Shown here piece by piece: positions 1 through 10,599 of a DNA stretch of 57,523 nucleotides. The notes beneath the pieces are model-generated. The model was not told where the DNA came from, ran no database searches, and saw nothing but the letters and a program-made list of their open reading frames with translations. The stretch is from Microbulbifer mangrovi (lineage in GTDB: Bacteria; Pseudomonadota; Gammaproteobacteria; Pseudomonadales; Cellvibrionaceae): contig NZ_LZDE01000338.1 in the NCBI RefSeq assembly GCF_002009015.1, positions 1-57,523 on the forward strand. The letters run 5' to 3'. The stretch's first letter is position 1. Each line of letters starts with the position of its first letter. The position numbers and the translations under genes were made by a program.

Positions 1-66
1 TCACGGCGTGTCTCACAAGGCTGCGCCCGGTAGCATCACCGCCACCCACCTTGCTGAAGAAGCAAC

Positions 67-999
67 CTAACTGGACGCACCCGCCTCAAACATTTCACGA
101 CAGGCCAGCAGATCTTCGCGCGTCAGCACAAACACCCCGTGGCCTCCGTCCTCCAGCTCCGGCCAGAAGAACGGCACCCGCGGATAGGCCTCTTCCAGCG
201 CTTCCCAGCTGTTGCCCACCTCGCATACCAGTACACCTTCCGGCTGCAGGTAATCCGGCGCCTCCAGCAACAGGCGGCGGGTAAAGTCGAGACCGTCGTC
301 GCCGGAACCCAACGCCAACCCCGGCTCCGCGTGGTATTCCGCCGGCATCTCCGCCAGATCCCGCGCATCCACATAGGGCGGGTTGCTCACGATCAGGTCG
401 TAACTGCAGCCCTGCAGCCCGGTAAACAGGTCCGACTGTACCGCCCGCACCTCATCATTGAGCTGATGGTTGTTGATATTGATCTGGGCCACCTCAATGG
501 CATCAGGGGAGATATCACTGAGGTCCACCCGTGCGCCGGGGAATGTCTCGGCACAGGCAATGCCAATACAGCCACTGCCACAACAGAGATCGAGGATCGC
601 CAGCGGCTCCTGCTGCAGCCATGGCTCGAAGCGATGGCGGATCAACTCACCGATGGGAGAACGGGGCACCAGTACGCGCTCGTCCACATAGAATGGCAGG
701 TCACAGAACCAGGCCTCATTGGTCAGATAGGGGGAAGGCAGGCGTTGCTCAACGCGCTTGTCCAACAATTCCATCACCGCACGGCGCTCATCCATGGTCA
801 GGCGTGCCTGCAGGATCTCCGGCTTGCTATCCACCGGCAGGTGCAGCGCGTGGGTAACCAGCAACACTGCCTCGTCCCAGGCGTTGTCGGTCCCGTGACC
901 AAACCACAAGTTTTCTTCATTAAAGCGGCTGGCGCCCCAGCGTACATAGTCCAACACAGTGCACAATTCGTGCAGATTGGACTCACGTTTCTCTATCAT
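67..999 (-). CDS. prmB: Ribosomal protein L3 N5-glutamine methyltransferase PrmB
   Basis: This class I SAM-dependent methyltransferase modifies a glutamine of ribosomal protein L3 in the cytoplasm. The 310-residue product has the PrmB/HemK layout. An N-terminal helical domain (about 1-125) is followed by the Rossmann domain with motif I LDLCCGSGCIGIA (about residue 136) and the glutamine-binding signature NPPYVDARD (about residue 205). The extended N-terminus and the signature context favour PrmB over the release-factor enzyme PrmC. The gene is divergent from folE, with about 200 nt between the two starts. In many gammaproteobacteria prmB precedes aroC; the 66 nt to its left are too short to show what follows. 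Confidence 0.93.
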   Translation of the reverse strand: MIEKRESNLHELCTVLDYVRWGASRFNEENLWFGHGTDNAWDEAVLLVTHALHLPVDSKPEILQARLTMDERRAVMELLDKRVEQRLPSPYLTNEAWFCDLPFYVDERVLVPRSPIGELIRHRFEPWLQQEPLAILDLCCGSGCIGIACAETFPGARVDLSDISPDAIEVAQININNHQLNDEVRAVQSDLFTGLQGCSYDLIVSNPPYVDARDLAEMPAEYHAEPGLALGSGDDGLDFTRRLLLEAPDYLQPEGVLVCEVGNSWEALEEAYPRVPFFWPELEDGGHGVFVLTREDLLACREMFEAGASS

Positions 1000-1198
1000 T
1001 AGCCTGATTCCTCGAATTTTGGCGCTTTACTACCGCTACACAAAGGCTTAGGGTAGCGCACCCTCCGGAGTCTCCGTGACTCCTCTGTGCCGCCGGGTTA
1101 CCGGCGATATCGACGCCCCATCATCTCCAGTGTCTGTGTGCCTGGCGAGCTGGCAACGCTATGTTAGTCCCGGGGCGAGACGTTGGAAGCTGACAGAC

Positions 1199-1738
1199 AT
1201 GAAAGAACAATACGCGCAAATTATCGAAGCCATTGGTGAAGACCTCGATCGTCCGGGTCTGAAAGACACTCCCCTGCGCGCCGCCAAGGCCATGCAGTAC
1301 CTCACCCGCGGTTATCAGCAGACCCTGGACGAGGTCGTTAATGACGCCCTCTTCCCCTCTGACTGCAGCGAGATGGTGCTGGTCAAAGACATCGAACTTT
1401 ACTCGCTGTGTGAACATCACCTGCTGCCATTTATCGGCAAGGCCCACGTGGCCTATATTCCCGACGGCAAAGTAGTTGGCCTGTCCAAGGTGGCGCGCAT
1501 TGTAGACATGTTTGCCCGCCGTTTGCAGATTCAGGAACAACTGACCGTGCAAATTGCACAAACTATCCAGCAGGTGACCGGTGCCGCCGGCGTGGGCGTG
1601 ATCATCGAAGCGAAGCATATGTGCATGATGATGCGCGGCGTGGAAAAGCAGAACTCGGTGATGAAAACCTCTGCAATGCTAGGCTCGTTCCGCAGCCAGC
1701 AGGCCACCCGCAACGAGTTCCTGTCCCTGATTCGTTAA
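1199..1738 (+). CDS. folE: GTP cyclohydrolase I
   Basis: The enzyme converts GTP to dihydroneopterin triphosphate, the first step of folate/pterin synthesis. The 179-residue product contains the zinc-binding segment [18 protein letters not shown] and the second zinc-ligand motif HMCMMMRG, followed by SAMLGSFR. I chose the ATG at 1199 because it has a GGAAG at proper distance, gives the usual family length of about 180 residues, and is where homology begins. An upstream in-frame ATG at 1076 would add 41 residues of non-family sequence. A tautomerase gene follows after 28 nt on the same strand, so the two are probably co-transcribed. Confidence 0.95.
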   Translation: MKEQYAQIIEAIGEDLDRPGLKDTPLRAAKAMQYLTRGYQQTLDEVVNDALFPSDCSEMVLVKDIELYSLCEHHLLPFIGKAHVAYIPDGKVVGLSKVARIVDMFARRLQIQEQLTVQIAQTIQQVTGAAGVGVIIEAKHMCMMMRGVEKQNSVMKTSAMLGSFRSQQATRNEFLSLIR

Positions 1739-1766
1739 CCATCACAGACGCAAGGAGAGTCCGGCG

Positions 1767-2123
1767 ATGCCACATCTGGTGATTGAATATTCACAAAAAC
1801 TGGAAGACAGCATTTCCATCGCAGCCCTGGTCAGTAATGGCCAGCAGGCAATGAGCGATACCGGACTCTTCAATGCCGGCGCGATCAAAACCCGCGCCCT
1901 GCCCTACCGGGATTTCGTGCTTGGCAAAAGCCACGAGGGCTCCAGCAATCTGTTTATCCACGCGGAAGTCCGGATTCTGGAAGGGCGCACGGTGCAGCAG
2001 AAAGAAGACCTGAGCGCAGCCATCTTCAACTACCTGTGCGAAGCGGCACCGGAAGTGCCGGAAATTTCTGTGGAAATCCGTGAGATGGAAAAGGCCAGCT
2101 ACTCCAAGCGGGTTCCCTTCTAA
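1767..2123 (+). CDS. 5-carboxymethyl-2-hydroxymuconate isomerase-like tautomerase
   Basis: This is a small protein (118 aa) of the CHMI branch of the tautomerase superfamily. It begins Met-Pro-His-Leu, so processing exposes Pro1, the catalytic base of the superfamily. It carries the FIHAEVRILEGR core and the EIREM and SYSKR motifs near the C-terminus. In classical pathways CHMI acts in homoprotocatechuate degradation, but no other genes of that pathway are nearby. It follows folE by 28 nt, behind an AGGAGAG Shine-Dalgarno sequence. The actual substrate here is unknown. Its stop codon overlaps the stop region of the convergent hydrolase gene by 4 nt. Confidence 0.85.
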   Translation: MPHLVIEYSQKLEDSISIAALVSNGQQAMSDTGLFNAGAIKTRALPYRDFVLGKSHEGSSNLFIHAEVRILEGRTVQQKEDLSAAIFNYLCEAAPEVPEISVEIREMEKASYSKRVPF

Positions 2124-2983
2124 CTGGCCTGCTCCAGAAACGGCAGAAACCAGTGCGCGATAGCCTCGGCTCCCTCTTCCATATGCAGGTGGTGACCACC
2201 GGGGAATTCGCGAATCACAATATTCGGGTGCAACTCTGCCAGCGGCCGGATACGTTCGATCATCCCCTGAATTCCGTCCTCACCCAATGCCAGGCAAATG
2301 GGCATGGTGGCCCGCGCCAGAAAAGCCCTCACCTGAGCTTCATTCAGTTTGGCCAGTGAGCTCGCCATCAGTTGCGGATCGTTGCTCCAGGTGTAGCCAC
2401 CCTCGCATTCACGTACCCCTCGCGCCACCAGGCGACGTGCGGCATCATCGGTCAGTTTGAACAGGCCATTCCGGCGCGCAGCCACCGCCACTTCCAGCGA
2501 TTCGAATACTTTTGACTTCCGATCACGATACCGCGCGCGCTGCTCGATACCCCGGCGCAGTGTCTCCGGCGCCTCCTCGTCGGTGGTCGGTGGCGGCACC
2601 AGTCCATCGATCAGTGCCAGGCGCTGTATGCGCTCGGGGAAAGTGGCAGCGGCAATCGTGGAAATAACCGCACCGCGCGAATGGGCCAGCACGGAGAAAG
2701 ACGCCCAACCCAAGGCGTCAGCGATACCGAATACATCTTCGATTTCCGTCCAGATGTTGTAGTTGGCATCCCGGTGACGATGATAACTCTGACCGTGGCC
2801 GGCGAGATCCACCGCCACCAGATTGAGACTATCCAGAAATGGCGCCATGGCATCAAAGCTGGCGCAATTGTCCAGCCAGCCATGCAGCGCCAGCACCGGC
2901 ACGCCATCGGGGTTACCCCACTGGCGGCCGGCAATGGTGTTGCCCTGGATATCGAGAGTGATTTCGCGCGGAGATTGGCTCAT
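2120..2983 (-). CDS. Alpha/beta hydrolase
   Basis: This is a predicted cytoplasmic serine hydrolase of 287 aa. The alpha/beta-hydrolase layout is clear. The oxyanion-hole motif LALHGWLDN is near residue 32, the nucleophile elbow is A-H-S-R-G (Ser near residue 100), and the C-terminal catalytic His is in PGGHHLHMEEGAE. The HGWLD and AHSRG elements resemble the MhpC/haloalkane-dehalogenase-like subgroup. The substrate cannot be read from the sequence. I chose the ATG at 2983 because homology starts at once after it; a GTG at 3013 would add ten residues. The gene is convergent with the tautomerase gene and overlaps it by 4 nt. Confidence 0.8.
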   Translation of the reverse strand: MSQSPREITLDIQGNTIAGRQWGNPDGVPVLALHGWLDNCASFDAMAPFLDSLNLVAVDLAGHGQSYHRHRDANYNIWTEIEDVFGIADALGWASFSVLAHSRGAVISTIAAATFPERIQRLALIDGLVPPPTTDEEAPETLRRGIEQRARYRDRKSKVFESLEVAVAARRNGLFKLTDDAARRLVARGVRECEGGYTWSNDPQLMASSLAKLNEAQVRAFLARATMPICLALGEDGIQGMIERIRPLAELHPNIVIREFPGGHHLHMEEGAEAIAHWFLPFLEQAS

Positions 2984-3076
2984 TGGAAATACAGCATTGT
3001 CTGACGTTGGCACAAATGCTGACAGCGGCGCCCCGCGACCTCAATGGCCACAGGGTTCAGATTGCGTGGCCGCGAT

Positions 3077-3535
3077 TTACGGCCGGTGTTGCAGCCATTC
3101 CAGTTCGGCGCAGTCCCGCGCCCAGACATCGGCCCTCAGGCAGGCGAGACTGGCGGTGCCCATCGGGTGCTCATCGCCGCTGCCACAGAGGCCGTTAACC
3201 AGGCTGCCGACGAGGGGCTGGTGGCTGACCAGCATCAGCGGGAAGACGGACGCATCTGCCTCCCCGAGCGCCTCCAGCAAGGCGCTTACGGGCGTTTCGC
3301 TGGTGAGTAGCTCCTGAAATTCGACCTGCAGTCCGAAGGTCTCAGCGACGATCTTGGCGGTCTGCCGGGTGCGTACAAACGGACTGGCCCAGATGGTTTT
3401 CAACTGTGCCAGCTCCGATGCCCGCTCCTTGCATACCGCGGCAACCTCAGCGCGACCTTCTTCGGTCAGCGCCCGGGTCTCGTCGCTTTTACTAAAAGGC
3501 TCCGCATGGCCATGACGCATGACAAACAACAGCAC
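3077..3535 (-). CDS. sixA: Phosphohistidine phosphatase SixA
   Basis: This 152-residue histidine phosphatase (phosphoglycerate-mutase fold) dephosphorylates phosphohistidine in HPt domains or PTS proteins. It shows the N-terminal catalytic RHG motif (MRHGHAEP, residues 7-9) and the middle WASPFVRTRQTA block. The second catalytic His lies in LMLVSHQPLVG. Length and motif order match SixA closely. It is part of a minus-strand run with gpsA and the DUF4389 genes. The arrangement gpsA-(DUF4389)-sixA is also seen in other gammaproteobacteria. Confidence 0.9.
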   Translation of the reverse strand: MLLFVMRHGHAEPFSKSDETRALTEEGRAEVAAVCKERASELAQLKTIWASPFVRTRQTAKIVAETFGLQVEFQELLTSETPVSALLEALGEADASVFPLMLVSHQPLVGSLVNGLCGSGDEHPMGTASLACLRADVWARDCAELEWLQHRP

Positions 3536-3581
3536 TACCGTCTCCCGTCAATTCAAATACAGCGGACCAAAAGCGACCCGG

Positions 3582-4196
3582 TTACTTGTGCTCACCAGAA
3601 GGCTTGTCTTCACTCTCGGAAGATGCCGTCTCGGTTGCCTCGGCGGTATCCTCTTGAGCGTCAGCGCCCAGTTCGATCACGGCTTCGTCTTCCGACTTCT
3701 CGGTTTTCTTCGCCTTGGCGGACTTGCGCTTCGCAGGCTTCTCTTCTGTCTTTTCCGGCTCCAAGACGGACTCGGTTTCTGAGATCACCTCTTCAGCTTC
3801 CACCTCTTCTACTTCCGCTTCTACAGCGGCTGTCTCTTCGGCGACCTCAGCTTCCTCCTCGGCAATGACTTCGCCATCGAGCTCTTCCGCGCTTTCGTAG
3901 GTGGAAAGATCTTCCTCCTCCGACTCCGGCCACTCGGAAAACGGGAATGGCTTCTCTTCGGAGTTGTAAATCAAAAATTGCAGAGTCTGGTAGATATACG
4001 AGGCAATCTGGTCACCCAGGCGACGCAGGTTGTCATTGGCACCACCGGAGACGATGGCAAACAGGAATTGGGCAATGACCACCGCCAGCATGACAAAGCC
4101 GGCAATTTCCAGCAGTACAGCGAACAACACCATATAAATCAGGCGCATCCACTGATTAGAGGAGGTCAGGTTCTGTTTCAGTTCTTCATTGCTCAT
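3582..4196 (-). CDS. DUF4389 membrane protein with long acidic tail
   Basis: The product has 204 aa. Residues about 1-85 form a DUF4389 domain with a conserved hydrophobic segment (LIYMVLFAVLLEIAGFVMLAVV and the following QFLFAIVSGG) and the family motif FLIYNSEEKPFPFSEWP. After it comes a roughly 115-residue tail that is almost only Glu, Ala, Ser, Thr and Lys, with a basic KRKSAKAKK island; it is probably disordered and cytoplasmic. The biochemical role of DUF4389 is not known. A second, tail-less copy lies directly upstream at 4299-4577, so this looks like a tandem duplication in which one copy gained the tail. Confidence 0.8.
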   Translation of the reverse strand: MSNEELKQNLTSSNQWMRLIYMVLFAVLLEIAGFVMLAVVIAQFLFAIVSGGANDNLRRLGDQIASYIYQTLQFLIYNSEEKPFPFSEWPESEEEDLSTYESAEELDGEVIAEEEAEVAEETAAVEAEVEEVEAEEVISETESVLEPEKTEEKPAKRKSAKAKKTEKSEDEAVIELGADAQEDTAEATETASSESEDKPSGEHK

Positions 4197-4298
4197 TGGG
4201 CGATCACCAGTCCGTTGTTGGGCACCAAAAAATGGATTGGCCGGCGACTGCCGGCCGCGGGTACGTTTTTAAAAGGCCGATCATAGATCGGAAAAATG

Positions 4299-4577
4299 TC
4301 AGGGCTGTGGCCACTCCGCAAACGGGAATGGCTTTTCTTCGGTGTTGTATATCAGGAATTGCAGGATCTGATAAATATAGGATGCAATCTGGTTGCCGAG
4401 CTGTCGGAGATTGTCGTTCGGGCCGCCAGAAACGATCGAAAACAGGAATTGCAGTACGATCGTGGCCAGCATCACTACCCCGGCGACTTCCAGCAGGATC
4501 ACAAACAACACCATAAACAGCAGCCGCAGCCAGTGGTCGGTAGAGGTGAGATTGTGCTTCAGCTGTTCATTATTCAT
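4299..4577 (-). CDS. DUF4389 membrane protein, short paralog
   Basis: This 92-residue protein is collinear with residues 1-90 of the neighbouring 204-residue protein: NNEQLKHNLTSTDHWLRL versus SNEELKQNLTSSNQWMRL, and TEEKPFPFAEWP versus SEEKPFPFSEWP. It has one hydrophobic stretch, probably a re-entrant or double membrane segment. I chose the ATG at 4577 because it aligns with the start of the paralog; an upstream ATG at 4643 would add 22 unrelated residues. It lies between gpsA (downstream on the minus strand would be the paralog) and sixA in one presumed transcript. The function is unknown. Confidence 0.8.
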   Translation of the reverse strand: MNNEQLKHNLTSTDHWLRLLFMVLFVILLEVAGVVMLATIVLQFLFSIVSGGPNDNLRQLGNQIASYIYQILQFLIYNTEEKPFPFAEWPQP

Positions 4578-4614
4578 GGCACGTCCTATCAGTAGAAATT
4601 GTGAGCTGTGAGAC

Positions 4615-5664
4615 TCAGGGCTTGGCCGAATAGGCCACATCAAACGTCTGCTCGCCAGACATCAGCTCGCGGATGACCGTAGGAATCGGGGTACCTTCAA
4701 ATAATATGGCGTGAATTGCAGAAACCAAGGGCATGTAGACGCCTAATTCATCGGCTTTCGCCTTAATCAGACGAACGGTGTTCACCCCTTCCGCTACCTG
4801 GCCGATTTCAGACACAGCTTCATCGAGCTTTTTGCCCTTGCCCACCAGATAACCCACCCGGTAGTTGCGACTGAGATCTGAAGAGCATGTGAGGATCAGG
4901 TCGCCGACCCCTGCCAGGCCGATAAATGTCATCGGGTCCGCGCCCACCGCCTCGGCAAAGCGCATCATTTCCGCCAGGGCGCGGGTAATCAACAGACTGG
5001 TGGTGTTCTGCCCCCGGCCCAGAGATACCGCCATACCGGTAACGATGGCGTAAATATTCTTCAGCGCACCCGCCAGCTCAACGCCGAAGACATCGTTGCT
5101 GGAGTAGACGCGGAAAGTCTCGGAATGCAGCACCTTCTGGATGGTGGTGCACAGGGATTCATCTTCGCTGGCAATCACCGTGGCGGTGTAGTGGCCGGCG
5201 ACGACCTCCTTGGCAAAATTGGGGCCGCTCAGCACCCCCACGCGCATGCCTTCGGTTTCCGAGCGCAGGATATCGCTCATCAGGTGAAAGCTGTCGTGCT
5301 CGATGCCCTTGGTGAGGGAAATCAGCATGGTGCCCGGGGCCAGCACCGGAGCGGCGCGGTGCACCACTTCGCGGAAAGACTTACTGGGGATCGCAACAAA
5401 TACAATCTGGCAGCCACAGACGGCCTGCTCCAGGTCCGCAGTTACATTGAGGTCCGGGTGCAGGGCCACACCCGGCAGGTAGTACTGGTTTTCGCGCTGG
5501 GCCATACACGCAGCAGCGCGCTCCGGATCACGCATCCACTGGCGGGTATCGTGGCCATTGCCGGCAACAATATTCGCGATGGCGGTACCAAAGCTGCCGC
5601 CGCCGAGGATAGCGATGGATTTACGAGATTCAGGGGCGCTCGAGGATACGTCTCTCTGGGTCAT
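4615..5664 (-). CDS. gpsA: Glycerol-3-phosphate dehydrogenase [NAD(P)+]
   Basis: GpsA reduces dihydroxyacetone phosphate to sn-glycerol-3-phosphate for phospholipid synthesis. The 349-residue protein has the N-terminal nucleotide-binding loop [11 protein letters not shown] (about residues 18-28) and the SGPNFAKEV motif. The catalytic Lys is in [11 protein letters not shown], and the C-terminal domain signature is [14 protein letters not shown] followed by SRNYRVG. A dozen residues before the Rossmann fold are not conserved and the true start could be slightly internal. It heads the minus-strand run gpsA, DUF4389, DUF4389, sixA. Confidence 0.95.
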   Translation of the reverse strand: MTQRDVSSSAPESRKSIAILGGGSFGTAIANIVAGNGHDTRQWMRDPERAAACMAQRENQYYLPGVALHPDLNVTADLEQAVCGCQIVFVAIPSKSFREVVHRAAPVLAPGTMLISLTKGIEHDSFHLMSDILRSETEGMRVGVLSGPNFAKEVVAGHYTATVIASEDESLCTTIQKVLHSETFRVYSSNDVFGVELAGALKNIYAIVTGMAVSLGRGQNTTSLLITRALAEMMRFAEAVGADPMTFIGLAGVGDLILTCSSDLSRNYRVGYLVGKGKKLDEAVSEIGQVAEGVNTVRLIKAKADELGVYMPLVSAIHAILFEGTPIPTVIRELMSGEQTFDVAYSAKP

Positions 5665-5890
5665 AACACTCTGTGTTGTTTGCTGTGCAGACGGGGATTA
5701 TACGGAGCCTCGCGGCGGGGCCCAACGGCTCGGTAACAAATTGGTCATTTTTGCCAAGTTAACCCTCAAATGCCGTCTGATAACGACCATTTCGTGCAAA
5801 AAACCGGCAAGTAAGTAGTGAAGGAAATATAGCCCAGAGTATACGGGCTGCGCGGGTACAAAAACCCGGAAACAGACAGAAAGCGTCAGG

Positions 5891-5922
5891 AAAACGCCCG
5901 ACCGGACGATGCCAGCCGGGCG
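5891..5922 (-). terminator. Rho-independent terminator of htpG
   Basis: Read on the minus strand, the 6-bp arms CGCCCG and CGGGCG (5895-5900 and 5917-5922) enclose a partly paired 16-nt interior and are followed by TTTT. It lies 13 nt after the htpG stop codon. Confidence 0.7.
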
Positions 5923-5934
5923 CAAGGTCATCGC

Positions 5935-7848
<1,914 letters not shown>

Positions 7849-7902
7849 GAATCGGTTCTCCCCTATTTAAATCATCTACAGCAGATCAGGTCAGGAGAGG
7901 TG

Positions 7903-7930
7903 ATATTGGGCCACAATCAGCCAATTCAAG
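7903..7930 (-). promoter_or_regulatory. Sigma-32 heat-shock promoter of htpG
   Basis: On the minus strand CTTGAA (7925-7930) and CCCAATAT (7903-7910) are separated by 14 nt. This fits the sigma-32 consensus CTTGAAA / CCCCATNT with allowed spacing. The -10 element ends about 55 nt before the htpG ATG. HtpG is a classical sigma-32 target. Confidence 0.75.
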
Positions 7931-7980
7931 CACTGATTGCGACCCGCCTGTCGGGGAGGGAGCCGGTGGGGAGGTAACGT

Positions 7981-9240
7981 TTACTTTTTGGCCGCGGCGA
8001 TCGCCTGGACCAGCTTCCCGCGGCCGGTGATATCGGCAATGAAATTGCCGGTCAGGTCTGAGATAACACGAGACTCGGCGTTCATCAGGATCGCGATACC
8101 CACTTTGCGCTTCTCGGAGTAAGCCACCGCAGCGCGGAAGCCGGCCACCCAGCCGCCGTGGAAGATGATGCGATCATCGCCCACGGAGTAGAGCCGCCAG
8201 CCGAGGCCGTAACCGGCGTGGTCGATATAGTCTCGCCAGATCCGGTGGCGCAGGTGGCGGCGGGTTTCCACGCGCTCGGTGGTCAGATCATCAATAACGT
8301 CGTGGGACAGCACATCCGGGTAATACCCCATCTGCGCCTTCAGCCACTGCCCCATATCGCTGATGCTGGCGTTCACTCCCGCGGCCGGGGCCGCCAGATA
8401 GTATTCCTTCTCCACCTTCACCGGACGCCAGCCGCGTCCGGTCTGCACATGGGGAGCGGCACGATTGTTGGCCGCCATAAAGCTCTCCCATCCCAGGGAG
8501 GCATCTTCCATTTCCAGCGGCGTAAAGAAGCGATCCTTGAGCTGTCGGCTGTAGGGCACGCCGGTGGCCTTCTGGATGACATCTTCAATCAGGCTGAACA
8601 GTACATTCTGGTAGCCGTAGCACTTGCCCGGCTTACAGTGGGGATCGATGGTGGCGAACATCGGCAGGATCTTGGACAGAGGCCGATTGTCTTCCAGATA
8701 GTTGTCGTAGGCGTTGGGCGTCAGCCCGGAGGAATGGCTCAGCAGGTGCTGCACCTGCAGCTGCATGGAAAGCGCCGGGGTCTTGAAGCTGAGCTTGGGC
8801 ACATAGCGCACCACCTTGTCGCCCCAGCTGAACTTCTGCTCGTGCTCCAGCACGGCGGCCATACTGGCGGCAAAGGTCTTGGACACCGAAGCCAGGCGGA
8901 ACACGGTATGTGAGGTGACCTTTTCGTGCTTGCCCTTGACCCGCACCCCATAAGTATTCATCGCCACCACCTGGTCGTGATCGACGATCACATAGGCGGC
9001 CCCGGGAATCCCGTGCTGCTCCAGCAACTGGCGGAAATAGCGATCAAATTCTTTGGCACTGGCCTGGACATCCTTTCCCACCGCCTTGCCAGCGGTGCGC
9101 GCGGATTTTTCCTGGCGTGCGGCATCCGCCACCACCTGGCCCGCAGCCAGCAGCGACAACATCGCCAGGAATGGTATCAATCTACCCCGGAGGCCCCGGA
9201 AACTGTTGGAAATGTCCTGAATCACCGTGAAAAACACCAT
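7981..9240 (-). CDS. Secreted serine hydrolase, beta-lactamase (class C) fold
   Basis: The product is a 419-residue exported serine hydrolase of the beta-lactamase/PBP4*/esterase EstB family. An N-terminal signal sequence (LIPFLAMLSLLAAGQVVADA, about residues 22-41) precedes the catalytic domain. That domain has the S-x-x-K motif in LASVSKTFAAS, a tyrosine-containing second motif likely in CYGYQN, and the C-terminal triad HGG in IIFHGGWVAGFR. I chose the ATG at 9240 because the signal peptide begins there; 73 further upstream codons are open but read as non-coding. It could be an esterase, a transpeptidase-like enzyme or a peptidase. True beta-lactamase activity cannot be inferred. Confidence 0.82.
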   Translation of the reverse strand: MVFFTVIQDISNSFRGLRGRLIPFLAMLSLLAAGQVVADAARQEKSARTAGKAVGKDVQASAKEFDRYFRQLLEQHGIPGAAYVIVDHDQVVAMNTYGVRVKGKHEKVTSHTVFRLASVSKTFAASMAAVLEHEQKFSWGDKVVRYVPKLSFKTPALSMQLQVQHLLSHSSGLTPNAYDNYLEDNRPLSKILPMFATIDPHCKPGKCYGYQNVLFSLIEDVIQKATGVPYSRQLKDRFFTPLEMEDASLGWESFMAANNRAAPHVQTGRGWRPVKVEKEYYLAAPAAGVNASISDMGQWLKAQMGYYPDVLSHDVIDDLTTERVETRRHLRHRIWRDYIDHAGYGLGWRLYSVGDDRIIFHGGWVAGFRAAVAYSEKRKVGIAILMNAESRVISDLTGNFIADITGRGKLVQAIAAAKK

Positions 9241-9624
9241 GTGCCGTACTGCAGACTGCCCCGGCGGCGACGACCTACTGTGGGAGGTGTCCTGCCGAAT
9301 ATTTGTCGTGGAACTTTTATTAAGACTAGCAGCCCCGGAAAAAATTCTTGGCGATCGCACCTTTTTGCCGGGCCAGCGAACGCCACATATTCCACGCCTC
9401 AGCCACCGGTCCCCGCGGGTCCTGTCGCAGCTGCGCGCACATTGTAATAAAACTGGCACAAACGCGCACTGTTACGCAATTTTCACCCAGAGCCCATCAC
9501 AAAACCCGGCCGAACACCGCGCCCGGCGGGCAACCCGCAGCAGATTCTGCGGGCACAAAAAAACCGCCTCGCGGCGGTTTTCGAGCGCTGGAGGGCAGTA
9601 ACTGCCCTCCCTCACGACCAGGCC
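9241..9624. other. Intergenic region between serine hydrolase gene and peroxiredoxin gene
   Basis: About 384 nt. The right part holds the two-hairpin terminator of the peroxiredoxin gene. The remainder should contain the promoter of the minus-strand serine hydrolase gene, but I see no convincing -35/-10 pair and no small gene. Confidence 0.5.
9553..9611 (-). terminator. Terminator of peroxiredoxin gene
   Basis: On the minus strand there are two successive hairpins after the stop codon. The first is a perfect GAGGGCAGT/ACTGCCCTC inverted repeat (9591-9610). The second is AACCGCC-GCGA-GGCGGTT, followed by a run of seven T. The second is a textbook Rho-independent terminator. Confidence 0.85.
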
Positions 9625-10227
9625 TTACAGCTTGTCGGAGTTCTCGCTCAGGTAAGCAGCAACGCCTTCCGGAGAAGCGTTCATGCCTTTGTCACCTTCC
9701 TGCCAGCCAGCCGGGCAAACTTCGCCGTGCTCCTGGTGGAACGCCAGCGCGTCAACCATGCGCAGCATTTCGTCAACGTTACGGCCCAGCGGCAGATCGT
9801 TCACTACCTGGTGACGAACAACGCCTTCTTCGTCGATCAGGAAGGAACCACGGAAAGCAACACCGCCTTCGGACTCAACGTCGTAGGCCTGGCAGATTTC
9901 GTGCTTGGTGTCGGCAACCAGGGTGTACTTGACCGGACCGATGCCGCCGTCGTTCACCGGGGTGTTACGCCAGGCGTTGTGGGAGAACTGGGAGTCGATG
10001 GAAACACCGATAACCTCAACACCACGCTTCTGGAACTCTTCCAGACGGTGGTCGAATGCGATCAGCTCAGACGGACATACAAAGGTGAAGTCCAGCGGGT
10101 AGAAGAAGATTACCGCTTTCTTGCCCTTGATGGTTTCCGCCAGGTTGTAGGTGTCAACGATCTCGCCAGTACCCAGTACTGCAGCTGCAGTGAAATCCGG
10201 AGCGGGCTTGCCTACTAATACGGCCAT
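9625..10227 (-). CDS. 2-Cys peroxiredoxin (AhpC/Prx1 type)
   Basis: This thiol peroxidase reduces H2O2, alkyl peroxides or peroxynitrite. In the 200-residue protein the peroxidatic Cys is in FYPLDFTFVCPSE (about residue 51) and the resolving Cys is in GEVCPAGW (about residue 172), so it is a typical 2-Cys enzyme. A strong AGGAGG lies 6 nt before the ATG. The C-terminus lacks the YF motif seen in some sensitive peroxiredoxins. No ahpF lies next to it, so the reductant may be thioredoxin. It is divergent from bfd, with about 370 nt of shared upstream region. Confidence 0.93.
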   Translation of the reverse strand: MAVLVGKPAPDFTAAAVLGTGEIVDTYNLAETIKGKKAVIFFYPLDFTFVCPSELIAFDHRLEEFQKRGVEVIGVSIDSQFSHNAWRNTPVNDGGIGPVKYTLVADTKHEICQAYDVESEGGVAFRGSFLIDEEGVVRHQVVNDLPLGRNVDEMLRMVDALAFHQEHGEVCPAGWQEGDKGMNASPEGVAAYLSENSDKL

Positions 10228-10599
10228 GAGAACCTCCTCAATGAGATATGTGATTTACTTTGGAATTGTTCAATTTATAACCTTCGGCTATAGATTGATA
10301 AAAGCTTGATAGGGGGCCGCTATGATACACAGGCGCCTATGCCAGTCCCATTAAATTTTTATATAAAGGCGATAGCAGGCGCCACCACTCCCGGTCCCCG
10401 CAGGCAGCGCTATTTCTCCCCCGCATTCGCACAGAAAATGCCGCCGACCAACCAGTCAGGCACAATCCTACCGACCACGCAACCAACAACTAGAATACTT
10501 ACTGAACAGTCGAATAATCTTATTGACACTTATTCTCATTAACAATAAGATCAATCCTCCGTTCGATAGAGCATTGTTTTTGCGCCAGGGTTACCCGCG
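10228..10599. other. Divergent regulatory region, peroxiredoxin / bfd
   Basis: These 372 nt separate two divergent genes. The right end holds the bfd promoter with a Fur-like site. Near 10277-10291 the sequence ATAA-N7-CTAT resembles half of an OxyR site and would face the peroxiredoxin gene, but the second half is out of phase. No coding sequence is apparent. Confidence 0.5.
10523..10551 (+). promoter_or_regulatory. bfd promoter overlapped by a Fur-like box
   Basis: TTGACA (10523-10528) and TAAGAT (10546-10551) are spaced by exactly 17 nt, a strong sigma-70 promoter. Between and over them lies TTATTCTCATTAACAATAAG. Read on the other strand it contains AATGAGAATAA, close to the Fur half-site. 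Repression by Fur-Fe2+ would fit the known iron-starvation induction of bfd. The start point would fall about 40 nt before the bfd ATG. Confidence 0.65.

Noticed and set aside
7981-9240. Reading the serine hydrolase as a true AmpC beta-lactamase
   Set aside because: The SxxK and HGG motifs fit the wider beta-lactamase-fold esterase/peptidase group; the KTG motif of AmpC is not present.
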